64,000 nt of DNA, from positions 3,616,001 to 3,680,000 of the forward strand of contig JAMJFZ010000597.1 of the NCBI GenBank assembly GCA_026225945.1, in the 5' to 3' direction. Both the position numbers and the translations under genes were made by a program. This DNA comes from Cricetomys ansorgei. Taxonomy: Eukaryota; Chordata; Mammalia; Rodentia; Nesomyidae. This document shows positions 1 through 10,988 of the stretch, in pieces (positions within the stretch are counted from its first letter, which is position 1; every line of letters begins with the position of its first letter). Below the pieces are notes generated by a model. The model was given only the letters and a program-made list of their open reading frames with translations. It did not search any database and was not told the origin of the DNA.

Positions 1-446
1 GAAAGATGATAGCAGAAGAAAGTGAAGCTCCATGACAGAATGGAGAAGAACCCAAAATGATAAAAGGGTGAATTAAAAGTTTTCCCCACCTGACTTAGTT
101 TCTCAGGGAATAATTGGTATACATACTTCATTATTTGGAGTGTTAAATCTTTCAAGAGCTCTAGAAAACTTCAGCAATTTCTCATACAACCAAGCAAACA
201 GCTACCTTTTGGCTCAGCACTTCTATCCTGAGATGCTTATCTTGGCACCCAAAACTGCTTGTCCATCAAAAGACATAGACATAAATGGTTATAGCTTCTC
301 TTTAGTGAGGACTGAACTCAGAGCATGTCTGCATGTTAGACAAACACTTCACAGAGCTACATCCCCAGTTCCCTGATTCTTTATTTCTTCACCCTTCTTT
401 CTCCTGCACCAGGCTCCCTAAGTGGACTTATTTTTCACCAAGGTTT

Positions 447-658
447 CTTGAAACAGAGTCATATACAGCTCAGGCTGACTTCAAAATTGCTATGTAGCTG
501 AGAATGATGAAAAACTTCTGACACTACTTCCTCCACATCCTGGGTGCTGAGATCACAGCTATGTGCCACCATGCCAGTTTTGTGTGGCACTAGGGATAAA
601 ATCCAGGGCTTCATGAATGCTGGGCAAGCACTTTACCAACTGAGTTATATCCCCAGCC
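447..658 (-). repeat. B4-type SINE (B1 joined to ID)
   Basis: Read on the minus strand this begins with an ID/tRNA-like unit (the plus strand ends in a diverged 'ctgagttatatccccagccc') and continues into a diverged B1 body. The order ID then B1 is typical of rodent B4 composites. It is old and has many substitutions. Confidence 0.65.
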
Positions 659-736
659 CCACTTTTCACCTAGTTTTGGCTTGTGTCAGGCTAAGTCATT
701 ACTGTCCTCTGTTGACATTCTTTTCATTTACATTGG

Positions 737-868
737 CTTTTGTTTGTTTTTCATTTTCTGAGACAGGGTCTAACCATGTGGCCCAAGCCAGACTTGAACT
801 TTTTGTTCTCATGCCTCAGCCTCTGAAGTGCTAGGATTACTAAGCATGTGTCACCACGCTCTGCCTCT
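737..868 (-). repeat. B1 SINE, minus strand
   Basis: The plus strand reads as a B1 reverse complement: 'gagacagggtct' near the left edge, then 'gcctcagcctctgaagtgct' and 'caccacgctctgcc' at the right. It is diverged but complete in outline. Confidence 0.75.
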
Positions 869-1948
869 TCATTTGGCTTTGAAGCCTGCTTTGATCTGAC
901 TGTCTCCTTAAGAATACCTTTATCACCAAGTATGCAAAGAGAATTACTATAGCAGGCCTGAGCCTGCTAGCCATAGAAAGGTCTACGGTCAAAGAACCTG
1001 TGATTTTCTTGTAATCACAGAATTTGAAACATAAAAAGGGAGAGAAGTGCTGAACATGGGAAGCAGAGGCAGAAGGATTATCTGGAGTTTACATAATGAG
1101 TTCCAAAGCCAGCCCTAGCTATATAGCAAGACTCAAAGCCAAACACCAAAGAAAGAGAAGGTTCTCATTTTTCAAGATCATCCTCTGGTGCATAGTGAGT
1201 TCAAGGCCAGTCTTGACTACATGAGACCATGTCTTAAAATTTTTTAAAATTTTGTAATACTGTAGTGCATACAAGTTTTGTTGTGTTAGTGATATCCAGT
1301 TCTACCTCTTTGGCCAGAGCAATTTAGTATAACCAGCACCTTTTCCTTGGCCGTGTGAAAACAAAACAAAACAAAAAAAGAAACTAGAACCCTAAGCTTC
1401 GTGCTTCCCATGTACAGATGCCTCTGTCTAAAGTAGGAGTGGAAACAGTTTAGGAACAGAAAAAGAAGAGTGGTTTCTCAGGGAGCCAAAGAAAGGATGT
1501 TGTCCTAAAAATAGATAAGAATGTGGTGGCCCAAGCCAGGCATTTTAGAGAGAGGCAGCCCTTGCCCCCACCCAACAGGATTCTGTTCCACATCCAGAGT
1601 GCTGTGATTACAGGCATATGCCACCAAGTCTGACTTCAGAACTCCCTTTTAAAAAGTGCCAATATCCAAGGAGCATCAGGCCAGGCAGACCAGAAGCCAG
1701 TGGGATCAGGTGCCTGGGAAGCAGCTGGTGAGGCTGGAATGAAGTTAAACTATGGATGCAGAGGAGACAGGGTTGGCACCCTCAGATATGGTCACAGCAG
1801 TGTACCAGAGAGAATTACAGTTCCAGTTAAGGGTAACCAGCCAAGCCAAATTCTTTGGCTTGACATCACTTGGGTGTGAAAAGAATACAGGCAGTTCCAG
1901 CTGCCTTTGCATTTATGCTGGACAAGAGGCCAAATTGTTCAGGCTTTG

Positions 1949-2082
1949 AGCCAAGTATGGTGGCTCATGCTTCTAATTTCTGAAATTGGTAAGCTAAAGC
2001 TGGGAGATCACCATGAGTTCAAGGCAAGCCTGGGCTACAGAGGGACAGTCTATCTTTAAAAAAACAAACAAACAAACAAACA
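1949..2082 (+). repeat. B1 SINE with (CAAA)n tail
   Basis: Starts at 'agccaagtatggtggctc', contains 'gagttcaaggcaagcctggg', and ends in a CAAA-repeat tail at about 2057-2082. An old 7SL-derived SINE. Confidence 0.75.
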
Positions 2083-2181
2083 AAAAACCAACGAGCTGTT
2101 CAAGTGTTGATGCTTATAAACCTCTGGACCATTTCTCTGAGTATTGTGCTTTGCTCTAGCCAGTGAAGAAGTTTATCTCCC

Positions 2182-2315
2182 TTAGTGTGGTGGCTCATAT
2201 CTATAATCCTAGTACTCCAGAGACAGATAAGGGAGGATCATCACAAGTTCAAAGACAGCCTGGTGGATGTAGGAAATTCCAAGCCACCCAGAGCTACATA
2301 GAGAACCTTGTCCTC

Positions 2316-2357
<42 letters not shown>
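2182..2357 (+). repeat. B1 SINE with (CA)18 microsatellite tail
   Basis: A diverged B1 body ('gtggtggctcatatctataa') whose A-rich tail has become a pure (AC)n tract at 2321-2357. Tract length is probably polymorphic. Confidence 0.75.
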
Positions 2358-2360
<3 letters not shown>

Positions 2361-2985
2361 ACTAAAGAGACTAGTTTACCTGGCAAATCAGACTGCGGTG
2401 TGCTGTTTTTACGTATTTTTGAGTCATGATGTATTCATGTATCCTATGCTGCTCTCAAACTCACTATGAAGCTGAGGATAGCCTTAATCCTTCTGCCTCC
2501 ACCTTCCAAGTTCCAGCTTCACTTTGATAACTTTTTTATAATAGAAATGTTTTATTTATTGGTTTTCCATAAGCCATATTATCAGTCCTCATTATATCAT
2601 AAAGCACATAGGTATTTGTTTTGTCATGCCTCTTTGATTGGAATGCAGAGCCCAGGAGAGGGTGATTACTATGCTACATTGTTGTTTCCTCAAAGGTCAG
2701 AAGAGTAACATGAACAACTGGTCAAAAATTTTTGTTGAATTATACAAAAAGTAATTATTACCAAAATTTTGTTATAAAAAGGTTAGGAGGGCTGGGGAGA
2801 AATCTCAATCAGAAAAGTCCTTTCTGTACAAGCATGAGTTTGGATGCCCAGCAGCCATGTAAAAATTTGTCTTAGTGGAATGCTTGGGAGAACAGAGACA
2901 GGCTGAGCCCAGGAGCTTGTTGGGCAGCCCGTCTAACTGACACAGCAAATACCAGATTCAGTGAGAGGACTTGTCTCAAAAATAG

Positions 2986-3200
2986 GATGGAGCTGACAAG
3001 ATGGCTCAGTGGTGAGGATCACACATATACTGTCCTTTCAGAGACATGAGTACAATTCCCATCATGCAGATAACAACTACCTGACCTGTAATTCTAGCTT
3101 CAGAGGATCTGAAATCTCTAGTTTCTGAGGGCACCTATACTAGTGTGCACTCTCTCTCTGTCTCTCCCTCCTTCTCTCCCCCACACACTTAAATTTAAAA
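2986..3200 (+). repeat. tRNA-derived SINE (B3/B2 type)
   Basis: Contains the tRNA-like head 'aagatggctcagtggt', the mid-element 'tgtaattctagcttcag', and ends in a CT-rich then (CA)n-like tail. A second tRNA-type copy with a B1-like 3' half precedes it at about 2789-2980. Confidence 0.65.
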
Positions 3201-3774
3201 TGAAATGAAGTGTCATAAATAAAATAAGAGATTATTGTTTCATAGATGGAAGCTGACATGAATTACTCTTTAGAGGAGAGCTTTATTAGGAGAGCACACC
3301 CTGGCCATAGCCATAGGCAACCATGACGGGGCTCTAAAAGGAAAGAGACAGACCTTTCAGTTCTGTCAACTCCATTAAGACTCAAAAGACAAGCGGGAGG
3401 TCTTGCTCTTAAGAGTTCTCTGGTGGGGAACTGTAGTAATTAGCCACTGTGTGGACTCAGCAAGGAAGAGACAGAGGCATTTTCATAGGTGTAAGCCCTG
3501 CCAGACCTCAACAGAGAGAACCACCATCGTGGCCAGTACCATACTGGACAGTGGAACCCTGAATGTCTCAGCTCAGGTGTTTTTATTGATGCAGAACCCC
3601 TCAGGTGTTCTACTGATAGCACGTGCAGATCATAGCAATCAAACATCCTCACACAAATCCAATGCCTGCAGACAATACAAAATGCCAAGGCCTGTGCAGC
3701 CCCTCACCCAACAGTGCACAAAACAATTATTTTAAACACAACTAAAAATAAACTTCTACAATAGAAGATTATGC

Positions 3775-4405
3775 TGGCTAATTTTATGTCAGCTTGACAG
3801 AGGCTAGAGCAGTGGTTTTGACCCCTTTGGAGGTTGAACAACCCTTTCACAGATGTTTGCCTAAAACCATCTGCTAGTCAGATATTTATATTGTGATTCA
3901 TAACAGTAACAAAATTATAGTTACGAAGTAGCAATGAAAATAATGTTATGGTTGGGGGTCACCAGAACATAAGGAACTATTATTAAAGAGTCGCAGCATT
4001 AGGAAGGCTGAGAACCACTGGACTAGAGTCTTCTGAGAGGAGGGAACTCCAATTGAGAAAATACCTTCATAAGATTGGACTGTAGGAAAGCCTGTAGGGT
4101 ATTTTCTTAAATAGTGCTTGATGCCGAAGGGACTAGCCTATTGTCAGGTGGAGTCATCTTTAGGCTGGTGTTCTTGGATTCTATAAGAAAGCCGACTGAG
4201 CAAGCCATTGGGAGCAAGTCAATAAGTTGCACTCCTCCATTGCCTCTGCATCAGCTCCTTCCTCCAGGTTTTTGCCCTGCTTGAGTTATTACCTGATTTC
4301 CTTGAATGATGAACTGTGATGTGGAAACATAAGTAAAATAAACCCTTTCCTCCCCTAGTTGCTTTGGTCATGTTTTATCACAGTAACCCTAAGTAAGACA
4401 GGAGT
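3775..4405 (-). repeat. Rodent medium-reiterated repeat, interrupted by URR1
   Basis: The plus strand starts 'atgctggctaattttatgtc' and ends near 'tcacagtaaccctaagtaag'. These are the reverse complements of the two ends of the repeat at 26250-26665, so they belong to one family with shared termini. I do not remember its library name with certainty. A hAT element at 3810-4020 splits it. Confidence 0.7.
3810..4020 (+). mobile_element. URR1-type non-autonomous hAT DNA transposon
   Basis: A 211-bp element with terminal inverted repeats CAGTGGTT and AACCACTG and an AT-rich interior containing 'ttatggttgggggtcacca'. It is flanked by 8-bp sequences GGCTAGAG (3802-3809) and GACTAGAG (4021-4028), a 7/8 match, as expected for the 8-bp duplication of hAT transposases. 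It has no coding capacity. Confidence 0.85.
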
Positions 4406-4954
4406 AGAGAATATGTTGTATACCATGTGACCTAGTCTTGTGGTACGTGTCAGGAAGCCACTAATAAAAGTCTAGCTGTATGACTCGAGGTCATCATGGA
4501 TGGGGGCAGTAAAGAGTGGGTGTGCCCTGCTTGTGCCTGCAAAGGAGAACACACAGTCTGTGAGAGCTGCAAGATCACTATGCTTGTGTTGCTTATCCAA
4601 TCTCTGGACAGAGGTTCAGGGAAACATGAGCTCCATGACTTCAGCTGTGGGAAAGAGAACAACAGCTAGAGAGTCTACATTCTAACAAGAGAGTTATAGA
4701 GGAAAACAACTACTACAGACCTCTGACATTTTACATACTATCTTTGGGGACGGACACACACACACACACACTAAAGTTCACATATATATTAAACCTAGAG
4801 AAATTTGCAATTCTTTCCTTATATTCTAAGCTGAGCACCATGTCTGGCACAAATGAAGGGAAGCACTTGATGGAAGCTATTTGATAAATTCATTTGATGA
4901 CTTGTGTGTAATTCTAGGGTTGGAGTGGAGTAGCTAAAAGGGGACAAAAATGGT

Positions 4955-5283
4955 TTAGGGAGAGCTCAGTCAGTAAAGTGCTTAGTGTGCAAGTATGAGG
5001 ACTAGAGTTCAATCAACCAGGTTGGTTGTACATGCTTTTATAGACCCAGCACTGGAGAAGAGGACACAGGCAGATCCCTGGCTTACAGTCCAGCCAGCAC
5101 AGCCTAATCGCGAGTTCCAGGCAAGTGAGAGACTCTGCCTCAAAAAACAACGTTGGTAGTGCCCAAGAAACAACATCCGAGGTTGAGTCCTGTCCTCCAT
5201 ACATGCTTGTGCATAAATACTAGCACACATGCACCTGCACTCACACTGCATACACACATAGACACAGTACAAAAATTTAATAA
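4955..5283 (+). repeat. Composite tRNA/B1 SINE with CA-rich tail
   Basis: Begins with a tRNA-like head ('agctcagtcagtaaagtgct'), continues with a B1-like middle ('cccagcactggagaagag') and 'gagactctgcctcaaaa', then a segment rich in CA and ACAC. It resembles the rodent RSINE/B4 group. Confidence 0.6.
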
Positions 5284-5890
5284 GGGCCAGGATTGTCAAC
5301 TACATATTATTTAAACAAGGACAATTCCTTGAGTTAATTCTTTCTTTCTGCATCTCAAGTACCCAGCAGCATCCTGTACACTCTACCAGTGTTTTCATAA
5401 TGATGTGTTGAAACAAAAACACAGCAGTGTTGCAGAAATGTATTTTTAGTTATATATAAAATATTGTTTTCTGCACTGTTGAGTGAGGGGCTTCCTATGA
5501 CTTGGCATTTTGTACTGTCTGCAGGTGTTAGATTTCTGTGGAGGATATTTGATAGCTTATGATCTGCACCTGAGGAGTTCTGAATCAATAAACACACCTA
5601 AGCTCAGACGCTTGGGGCTCCACTGTCCAGTGAGGTGCTTGCCATGATAGTGGTTCCCTCTGCTGAGGTCTGACAGGTTTTGCACCTATGAATATGCCTC
5701 CTTTTCCCTCTTGCTAAGCCGCCACAGTGACTTACTACCACACAGCAGTTCTCTCAAAGGGAGTAAGAAGTACCTTCTCCTAGAGCTAAATATGAGTGAC
5801 AGTGGCCCAGGGTGCATGGATTCAGATTACTCCAGAAACCATGATGCCCAGTAAAACTATTTTTCAAAGAAAGCATTTAGCTTGATGAAA

Positions 5891-6057
5891 TGTGCTGGGT
5901 GTGGCGGTGCTCACCTATAATTATAGTACTTGGGAGGCAGAGGCAGGAAAATCTATGAGTTTGAGGCCAATCTGGTCTACATAGAGTTCCTAGCCAGGCT
6001 AGCCAAGGCTACAAGTTGAGACACTGTCTCAAAAAAAAAAAAAAAAAAAAAAAAAAA
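5891..6057 (+). repeat. B1 SINE with 27-bp poly(A) tail
   Basis: B1 head 'gctgggtgtggcggtgctca', middle 'cttgggaggcagaggcagga', and an uninterrupted A tract at 6031-6057. Confidence 0.85.
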
Positions 6058-6082
6058 CCAGAAAGGAGAAAAGAAAACAGAT

Positions 6083-6256
6083 ATGGCTGGAGAATTGGTA
6101 CAGTGGTTAAGACCACTTTTTGTTCTTCCAAATGACCCTAGTTTGATTCCTAGCACCCACATGGAGTCTTACCACCTCCTCAGGCACCAAACACTAATGT
6201 CGTACACAGACATATGCAAGCAAAACACTTATACACACAAAATAATAAGATAAAAT
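6083..6256 (+). repeat. B3/B2-type SINE
   Basis: Shows a tRNA-like head with 'acagtggttaagaccact', 'gattcctagcacccacatgg', and a 3' part rich in ACAC and ending in AATAAGATAAAAT. Confidence 0.7.
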
Positions 6257-6294
6257 CTGGAAAAATTATGCATGTATGTGTGTATATATGCGAG

Positions 6295-6815
6295 GTAGCT
6301 AGCTCAGTAGATGTGGGTCCCTGGTGCCTTGCTCCTTCCCTGGGACAGCTAAGCCTTTGTGCACTGGCTCAGCCTCAAGGAGAAAGTGCAGGCAGGAACC
6401 TGTCCTAGGTTCGAAGGTATTGAGCAAAGGCTGAGAGCCCACTGGGAAACAGACTTCCTGGTAGGCAGTGTCAGTGTGTACAGCTCAGTTTATCGAAGCA
6501 AGGGAAGTGACTATATAGGGTAGAGAGGCAGGGGGAATTTCTCATGTGATGATAAGTCATTGGCTAAGGTAGTGACACCAGGAGAGCTCTATTTGCATGT
6601 AGGGGGCTCACAACCAGATATGGGTGGTTGAGTGTTATTGGCCGGGACCAAAAGTCTCGAGGAAGCCTCCTTTGCATAATCAGAGGTCTCACCTCACAGG
6701 GGTTAGGGGAAGAGACCTTATAAGGTCATATAGGGAGAGAGGAATTACAGCCAGGGGACCACCGACTGCTGTGGTCAGATAAACATTAACAAGGCCACAT
6801 ACCTTGGAGAGGCAG
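6295..6815 (-). mobile_element. Probable solo LTR remnant, minus strand
   Basis: Read on the minus strand it has promoter-like signals in LTR order: an octamer-like ATGCAAAT, a CCAAT box (from 'ttggct' on the plus strand near 6561), a TATA motif (plus strand 'ctatatagggtag' near 6511) and then a less structured 3' part. Its layout resembles the better defined LTR at 45816-46422. I could not find exact ends or a target duplication. Confidence 0.45.
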
Positions 6816-6929
6816 GATTTTATCAGATGTCACATATCATAAGACATGGCAGTACTGGAGGAGCTTCACTAGCTGTCAGAGTAAGAAAAGGGGGAGCAGC
6901 TGAATGCCTTCTGCTCTCTCTGTTCTCAG

Positions 6930-7066
6930 CACTCATATCAAGTGGCTTACAACTACCTTTAACTCCACCTCTAAGGGAATCCAATGTCTCTGGCCTCCAC
7001 AGACACCTGCACACATGTAAACACACCCGAATAGACCCACACACATTCACATAACTAAATAAAATA
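6930..7066 (+). repeat. B3-type SINE, 3' part
   Basis: Contains 'gtggcttacaactaccttta', 'ctctggcctccacagaca' and an AATAAAATAAATC 3' end. The tRNA-like head is missing or too diverged to see. Confidence 0.65.
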
Positions 7067-7070
7067 AATC

Positions 7071-7226
7071 TTTTTTTGTTTGTCTTTTGACACAAGGTTT
7101 CTCTGTTGTAACTCTGGCCGTACTGGAACTCAACTCTATAGACCAGACTGGTCTGGAACTCAGAGATCTGCCTGCCTCTGTTTCCCAAGGGCTAGGATTA
7201 AAGGCATGTGCTACCACTTCCTAGCA
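7071..7226 (-). repeat. B1 SINE, minus strand
   Basis: The plus strand shows the B1 reverse complement: 'ggtttctctgttgtaactct', 'tagaccagactggtctggaa', 'tctgcctgcctctg', 'ggattaaaggcatg'. It carries the GTTACAACAGAGAAACC variant discussed under findings. Confidence 0.85.
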
Positions 7227-7340
7227 AAATAAATCTTTAAAAATAAAATTATTTATTTTGAGTATATGCATGTGCTCATATAACCCCTATTACACACACG
7301 CACACACACACACTAATATAATGATGATGATAATTATAGT

Positions 7341-7480
7341 GATGGGAAGATGTTGCAGCAGGTAAAGGTACCTGCTGCAAAGTCTAATGACCTGAATATG
7401 ATCCCTGGAACCTACATGGTAGAAGAAGAAAACTGACTATTATAAATTGTCCTTTGACCCATGTTGTGCATCCACAATGA

Positions 7481-7522
<42 letters not shown>
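7341..7522 (+). repeat. tRNA-derived SINE with (CA)n tail
   Basis: Head with 'gcaggtaaaggtacctgctg', middle 'cctggaacctacatggtaga', then an (AC)n microsatellite at 7481-7522 where the tail was. Confidence 0.65.
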
Positions 7523-7524
<2 letters not shown>

Positions 7525-7563
7525 CCCCACTCTCTAAAATGTAATAGAAAGAAAGAAAAAAAT

Positions 7564-7722
7564 TGGCAGGGCAGTACACACCTTTAATCCCAGTACTTGT
7601 AAGGCAGAGGCAGATGAATTTCTGTGATCTCTGAGTTCAAGGCCAACCTGGTCTATAGAGTCAGTTCTAGGACAGCCAAGGCCATACAGATAAACCCTGT
7701 CTCAGAAAAACAAATATTTTTT
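7564..7722 (+). repeat. B1 SINE
   Basis: Contains 'cacctttaatcccagtactt', 'ggcagaggcagatgaatttc', 'ggccaacctggtctatagag' and 'aaccctgtctcagaaaaaca'. Confidence 0.85.
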
Positions 7723-8154
7723 TTAAACTTCAATCCTCAAAATTCTGTTTGATTTTCTTTTCTTAACTCAAAGTATGTGACAGACATCATGTTTTAGAAC
7801 TTATTTGGGAGACTGAGTGAATAAGTTCTACAAATATGAACAGATACTTCTCTTTATAATATGGTGTACTTGTTCATGCCTGTAATGACTAATGCAGGAG
7901 GATCACCATGAGATGGAGACCAGCCTAGGTTATAGGATGAGTGAGACCTTGTCTCAAAACTTCAGATGCAGATGGTGAGGATGAGAATGATATGAGCCAT
8001 TCCTTCCTTCCTTTCTTTGTTTTTCACACAGAGTTGGAGTTTATTAAGACAATACAGATTTTAAACACTAGGGTTAAGAGGAAAAAAAGCAAAGTAAGAC
8101 ATAAGAGGAGGTGGGTGCAGGCTTCTCAAACAGGAGTGGAGTCACATTTTGTTC

Positions 8155-8262
8155 TTTCTTGAAACAATGTCTCACTATGGAGCCATAACTAGCCTGGAGA
8201 TCTCTGTTTCAACCTTGGAAGGGCTGAGATTACAGATATGAACTCCTCCATCGTAGTTTCTT
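8155..8262 (-). repeat. B1 SINE, minus strand, diverged
   Basis: The plus strand has 'gaaacaatgtctcactatgg', 'actagcctggagatctct' and 'gggctgagattacaga', matching the reverse complement of an old B1. Confidence 0.65.
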
Positions 8263-8400
8263 AATACCTTCCAAACAAATTATTTTTTTCTGAAGTGAGG
8301 CTGGAGTTTATTAAAAGACATTTTTTAGCAGATTTAAGAACCAGGGGGTTAATAGACACTTGTGGAAATTGATACATAAGGGAAAGTCATCAACTTTAAA

Positions 8401-8413
8401 ATTTTTAGTGTGT

Positions 8414-8453
<40 letters not shown>

Positions 8454-8495
8454 TGAGTGAGAGAGAGGGAGAGGGAGAGAGAGAGATTGAGAGAT
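8401..8495. repeat. (GT)n followed by (GA)n microsatellite
   Basis: A pure GT tract at 8421-8450 runs into GAGT and GAGAGG repeats to about 8495. On the minus strand it yields a spurious Thr-His/Ser-rich open frame. Confidence 0.9.
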
Positions 8496-8597
8496 AGGGT
8501 CTCACATAGCTTAAGTTGATTGCCAATTCCCTATGTAGTCCAGGAAGCAGAGAGATGAATGTTGATATTCATTTGGCTTTCTCCTTTTTTCTTTATC

Positions 8598-8762
8598 AGG
8601 TCTGCAACCTTAGCCCATAAAATGATGCCATCCATAATCACAGTGGATCTTCTCCCTCAGTTAAACCTTTCTAGAAAAATCCTCACAGACTTGTCCAGGG
8701 GTGCGTATCCTGTGTGACTTCAAATCTAGTCAAGTTGAGAATGAAGATGAACCACTGTACAT
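8598..8762 (+). repeat. 3' fragment of the rodent medium-reiterated repeat
   Basis: Contains 'atcacagtggatcttctccc', 'cctcacagacttgtccagg' and 'agtcaagttgagaatgaaga', the same 3' terminal block (GTCAAGTTGA) as the copy at 26250-26665. The 5' part is absent. Confidence 0.6.
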
Positions 8763-9139
8763 CACCTATTCCAGCTAAAGCACTCACCTCCTACATTCTG
8801 GGTTTGTCAGGCCTCCTGTGGAACCAGCATCTGGCTCCTTTCTTGCCCTTCCATGGGAGCATCCACCCTACATATGGCTCAGTCTTGGTCTTGTCATTGA
8901 ACAAAATCCTGTCTAGAGATAGCAGCAGGAGGGACTTTCAGCACTCAAGTCCTAAGTCCTTCAGTCTAGAAAGATTGTAGGCTTTGTTGTGTATCAAGGG
9001 TATTGGTAGGAGTCAGGTCTCAGTTCTGTCTGATAACTGACTTTCAGATTCATTTTTGATCCTTTGATTCTAGACCTAGTACCTTATCCTATACCTTATC
9101 TATTCTAGTGTTATGGCATTCTTTTGATCCAAGTATACT

Positions 9140-9640
9140 GACACACAACTTGTTGAAAGAAAAGAAAATTTTATTGAGTTCAAGCATAAAAAGAAAAAAA
9201 AGAGAAAGAAAGAAAGAAAGGAAGGAAGAAAGAAAGAAAGAAAGAAGGAAAAAGAAATCTAGCTAAACCAACCAGGGAAGTAGTTAGAAATGAATGTTCA
9301 GAGCTACAACCCCAACTCAAATTTTTACAAACTATATAAGCTTGAAAACCATAAACATTTTATGTCAACATAAACAAAAGTTAGTCATAATTTTTAACCA
9401 ATCAGAAACTCATTAACAATCCTTATCAGAGTCATCATAACCCAGAAATGACACATCTTAGTTCCCAAAACAAGTACCTGACAATCATTTTGTTTTGACT
9501 TTACTGGTGGGCTGTGAAGTCTAGAGGCTTTTCTCATTTTCCTGGGAACCTGAAGTTTGTCTCTGTTTTTAAATGAATTTTACAGTTTAATATGGCATTG
9601 GTTCTGCTTTTTCATACCATTTCACTATTACCTTATCAGC
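9140..9640 (-). mobile_element. Possible LTR remnant, minus strand
   Basis: The left edge 'tgacacacaacttg' would be the CA end of an LTR on the minus strand, preceded there by an AATAAA signal (plus strand 'tttatt' near 9171). A TATA-like 'ctatataag' lies at about 9332 and a reversed CCAAT at about 9399. No matching second end or target duplication was found. It also holds a GAAA/GGAA microsatellite at 9188-9257. Confidence 0.3.
9188..9257. repeat. Purine-rich (GAAA)n microsatellite
   Basis: Almost entirely A and G, with runs of GAAA and short GGAA interruptions. Confidence 0.9.
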
Positions 9641-10344
9641 CTAGTACCTTATATCCAATCCCAGTATTCTTCCCTATTCTTCCCTGTCTCCTGATCATCT
9701 ACATGTGAGCCCTGGATACTCTTCTTAGTTCCCATTCTTTATAACTGGAATGCTTTAGGATTCTAGACCATTCCGTTACTCACTGTCCAGAATTATCTAT
9801 TTGTCTGAAATCCTGATGACTACTTCAGAACTCTGTCTCTCATTAAGATAGGTCATTTTCTGTTTGGCCTCAGATACTAACTACTCAGACCGTATCTCAG
9901 AAAACTAAAATGGGAGCTGGGCGTGAAAGGGCCTTGGAATCAGCACAGAACACACCCAGATTCTTAGCACAAAAGAAATGTATTTGCCTCAGAGGAACAT
10001 AGGGCAGGGAACAGGGGGGAAGGGAATAGGGATAAAGGAATATTTTTGTCCCCATAGAACAAAAGGACTACCTCTGGAGAGGGTAGAGGCAGACAAAGAA
10101 CCTCAGACCAAGATGGTGGGTTATATCAGGTCCTAGGTGGGAAGGGAAAAAGATGAGGTACAGTTGGAGAATAGTTTGGGGTGGCTGATTCTGATTGACT
10201 GGGAGAAGAACAAAGAAGAGAAAGTGTAGACTTTTTGGAGAGAATCAGAGGTGCTGTGGAGGGGTTTCTGGGGGATAGGCCTGTGTTTGTAAGGCTGGAA
10301 CTTTCATGACCTATCACCATCTTGGGGCTGTGTGGGAGATGTCC

Positions 10345-10550
10345 TAGCAGGGTGTGTTGGTACTTGCCTTTGATATCAGCACTTGAAAAGCAGAAGCAGG
10401 GTACTTGCCTTTGATATCAGCACTTGAAAAGCAGAAGCAGGTGGATCTCTGTGGATTTGAAGCCGGCCCTGTCTACATAGGGAGTTCTAGGCCAGTCAGG
10501 GCTAAATAGTGAGACCCTGCATCAAAAAAAGAAAAAAAAAAGAGAAAAAA
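10345..10550 (+). repeat. B1 SINE with an internal 41-bp tandem duplication
   Basis: A B1 whose 5' third is repeated exactly: 10360-10400 and 10401-10441 are identical 41-mers starting 'gtacttgcctttgatatcag'. The element then continues normally ('tggatctctgtggatttgaa', 'gagaccctgcatc') into an A-rich tail. Confidence 0.85.
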
Positions 10551-10617
10551 ATGAAAAGAAAAAAAATGGTCTAATTTGCTGGCTTGAGTTTAATAAAAAC
10601 AAACAAATAACAACAAC

Positions 10618-10838
10618 ATTAAAGAGATGGCTCAGTGGTTAAGAGCACTAGCTGTTCTTCAAGAGGACCAGGGTTCAACTCTTGGCACCCACAGGGCAGC
10701 TCAGAAACACCATCAATTTTAGTTCCAGGGGTTCTGATGCTCTCTTCTGGCTTCTGTGAGCACTGCATCTACTTGGTGTGCAGATATAACCATGCCCATA
10801 AAGTAAAATAAATAAGTCTTCTTAAAAAAAAAAAAAAT
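10618..10838 (+). repeat. B3-type SINE, near complete
   Basis: tRNA-like head 'agagatggctcagtggttaa', then 'gggttcaactcttggcaccc', 'tctcttctggcttctgtgag', and 'aataaataagtctt' followed by an A tract. Confidence 0.85.
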
Positions 10839-10841
10839 CAT

Positions 10842-10988
10842 AGCCGGGTGGTGACAGCACTTGTCTTTAATCCCAGCACTGGAGAGGCAGAGGCAGGTGG
10901 AGCATCTCTGTGAGTTCAAGGCTAGCCTGGTCTACAGAGTGAGTTCCAGTACTGCCAGAGTTACAACAGAGAAACCCTCCCCCTAAAA
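10842..10988 (+). repeat. B1 SINE
   Basis: Head 'agccgggtggtgacagcact', 'ggcagaggcaggtggagc', 'ctggtctacagagtgagttc', and the variant 3' block GTTACAACAGAGAAACCC at 10960-10977. It sits immediately behind the preceding B3 tail. Confidence 0.88.

Noticed and set aside
8311..8526. Minus-strand frame with Ser/Pro and Thr-His repeats
   Set aside because: Produced by the (GT)n(GA)n microsatellite.
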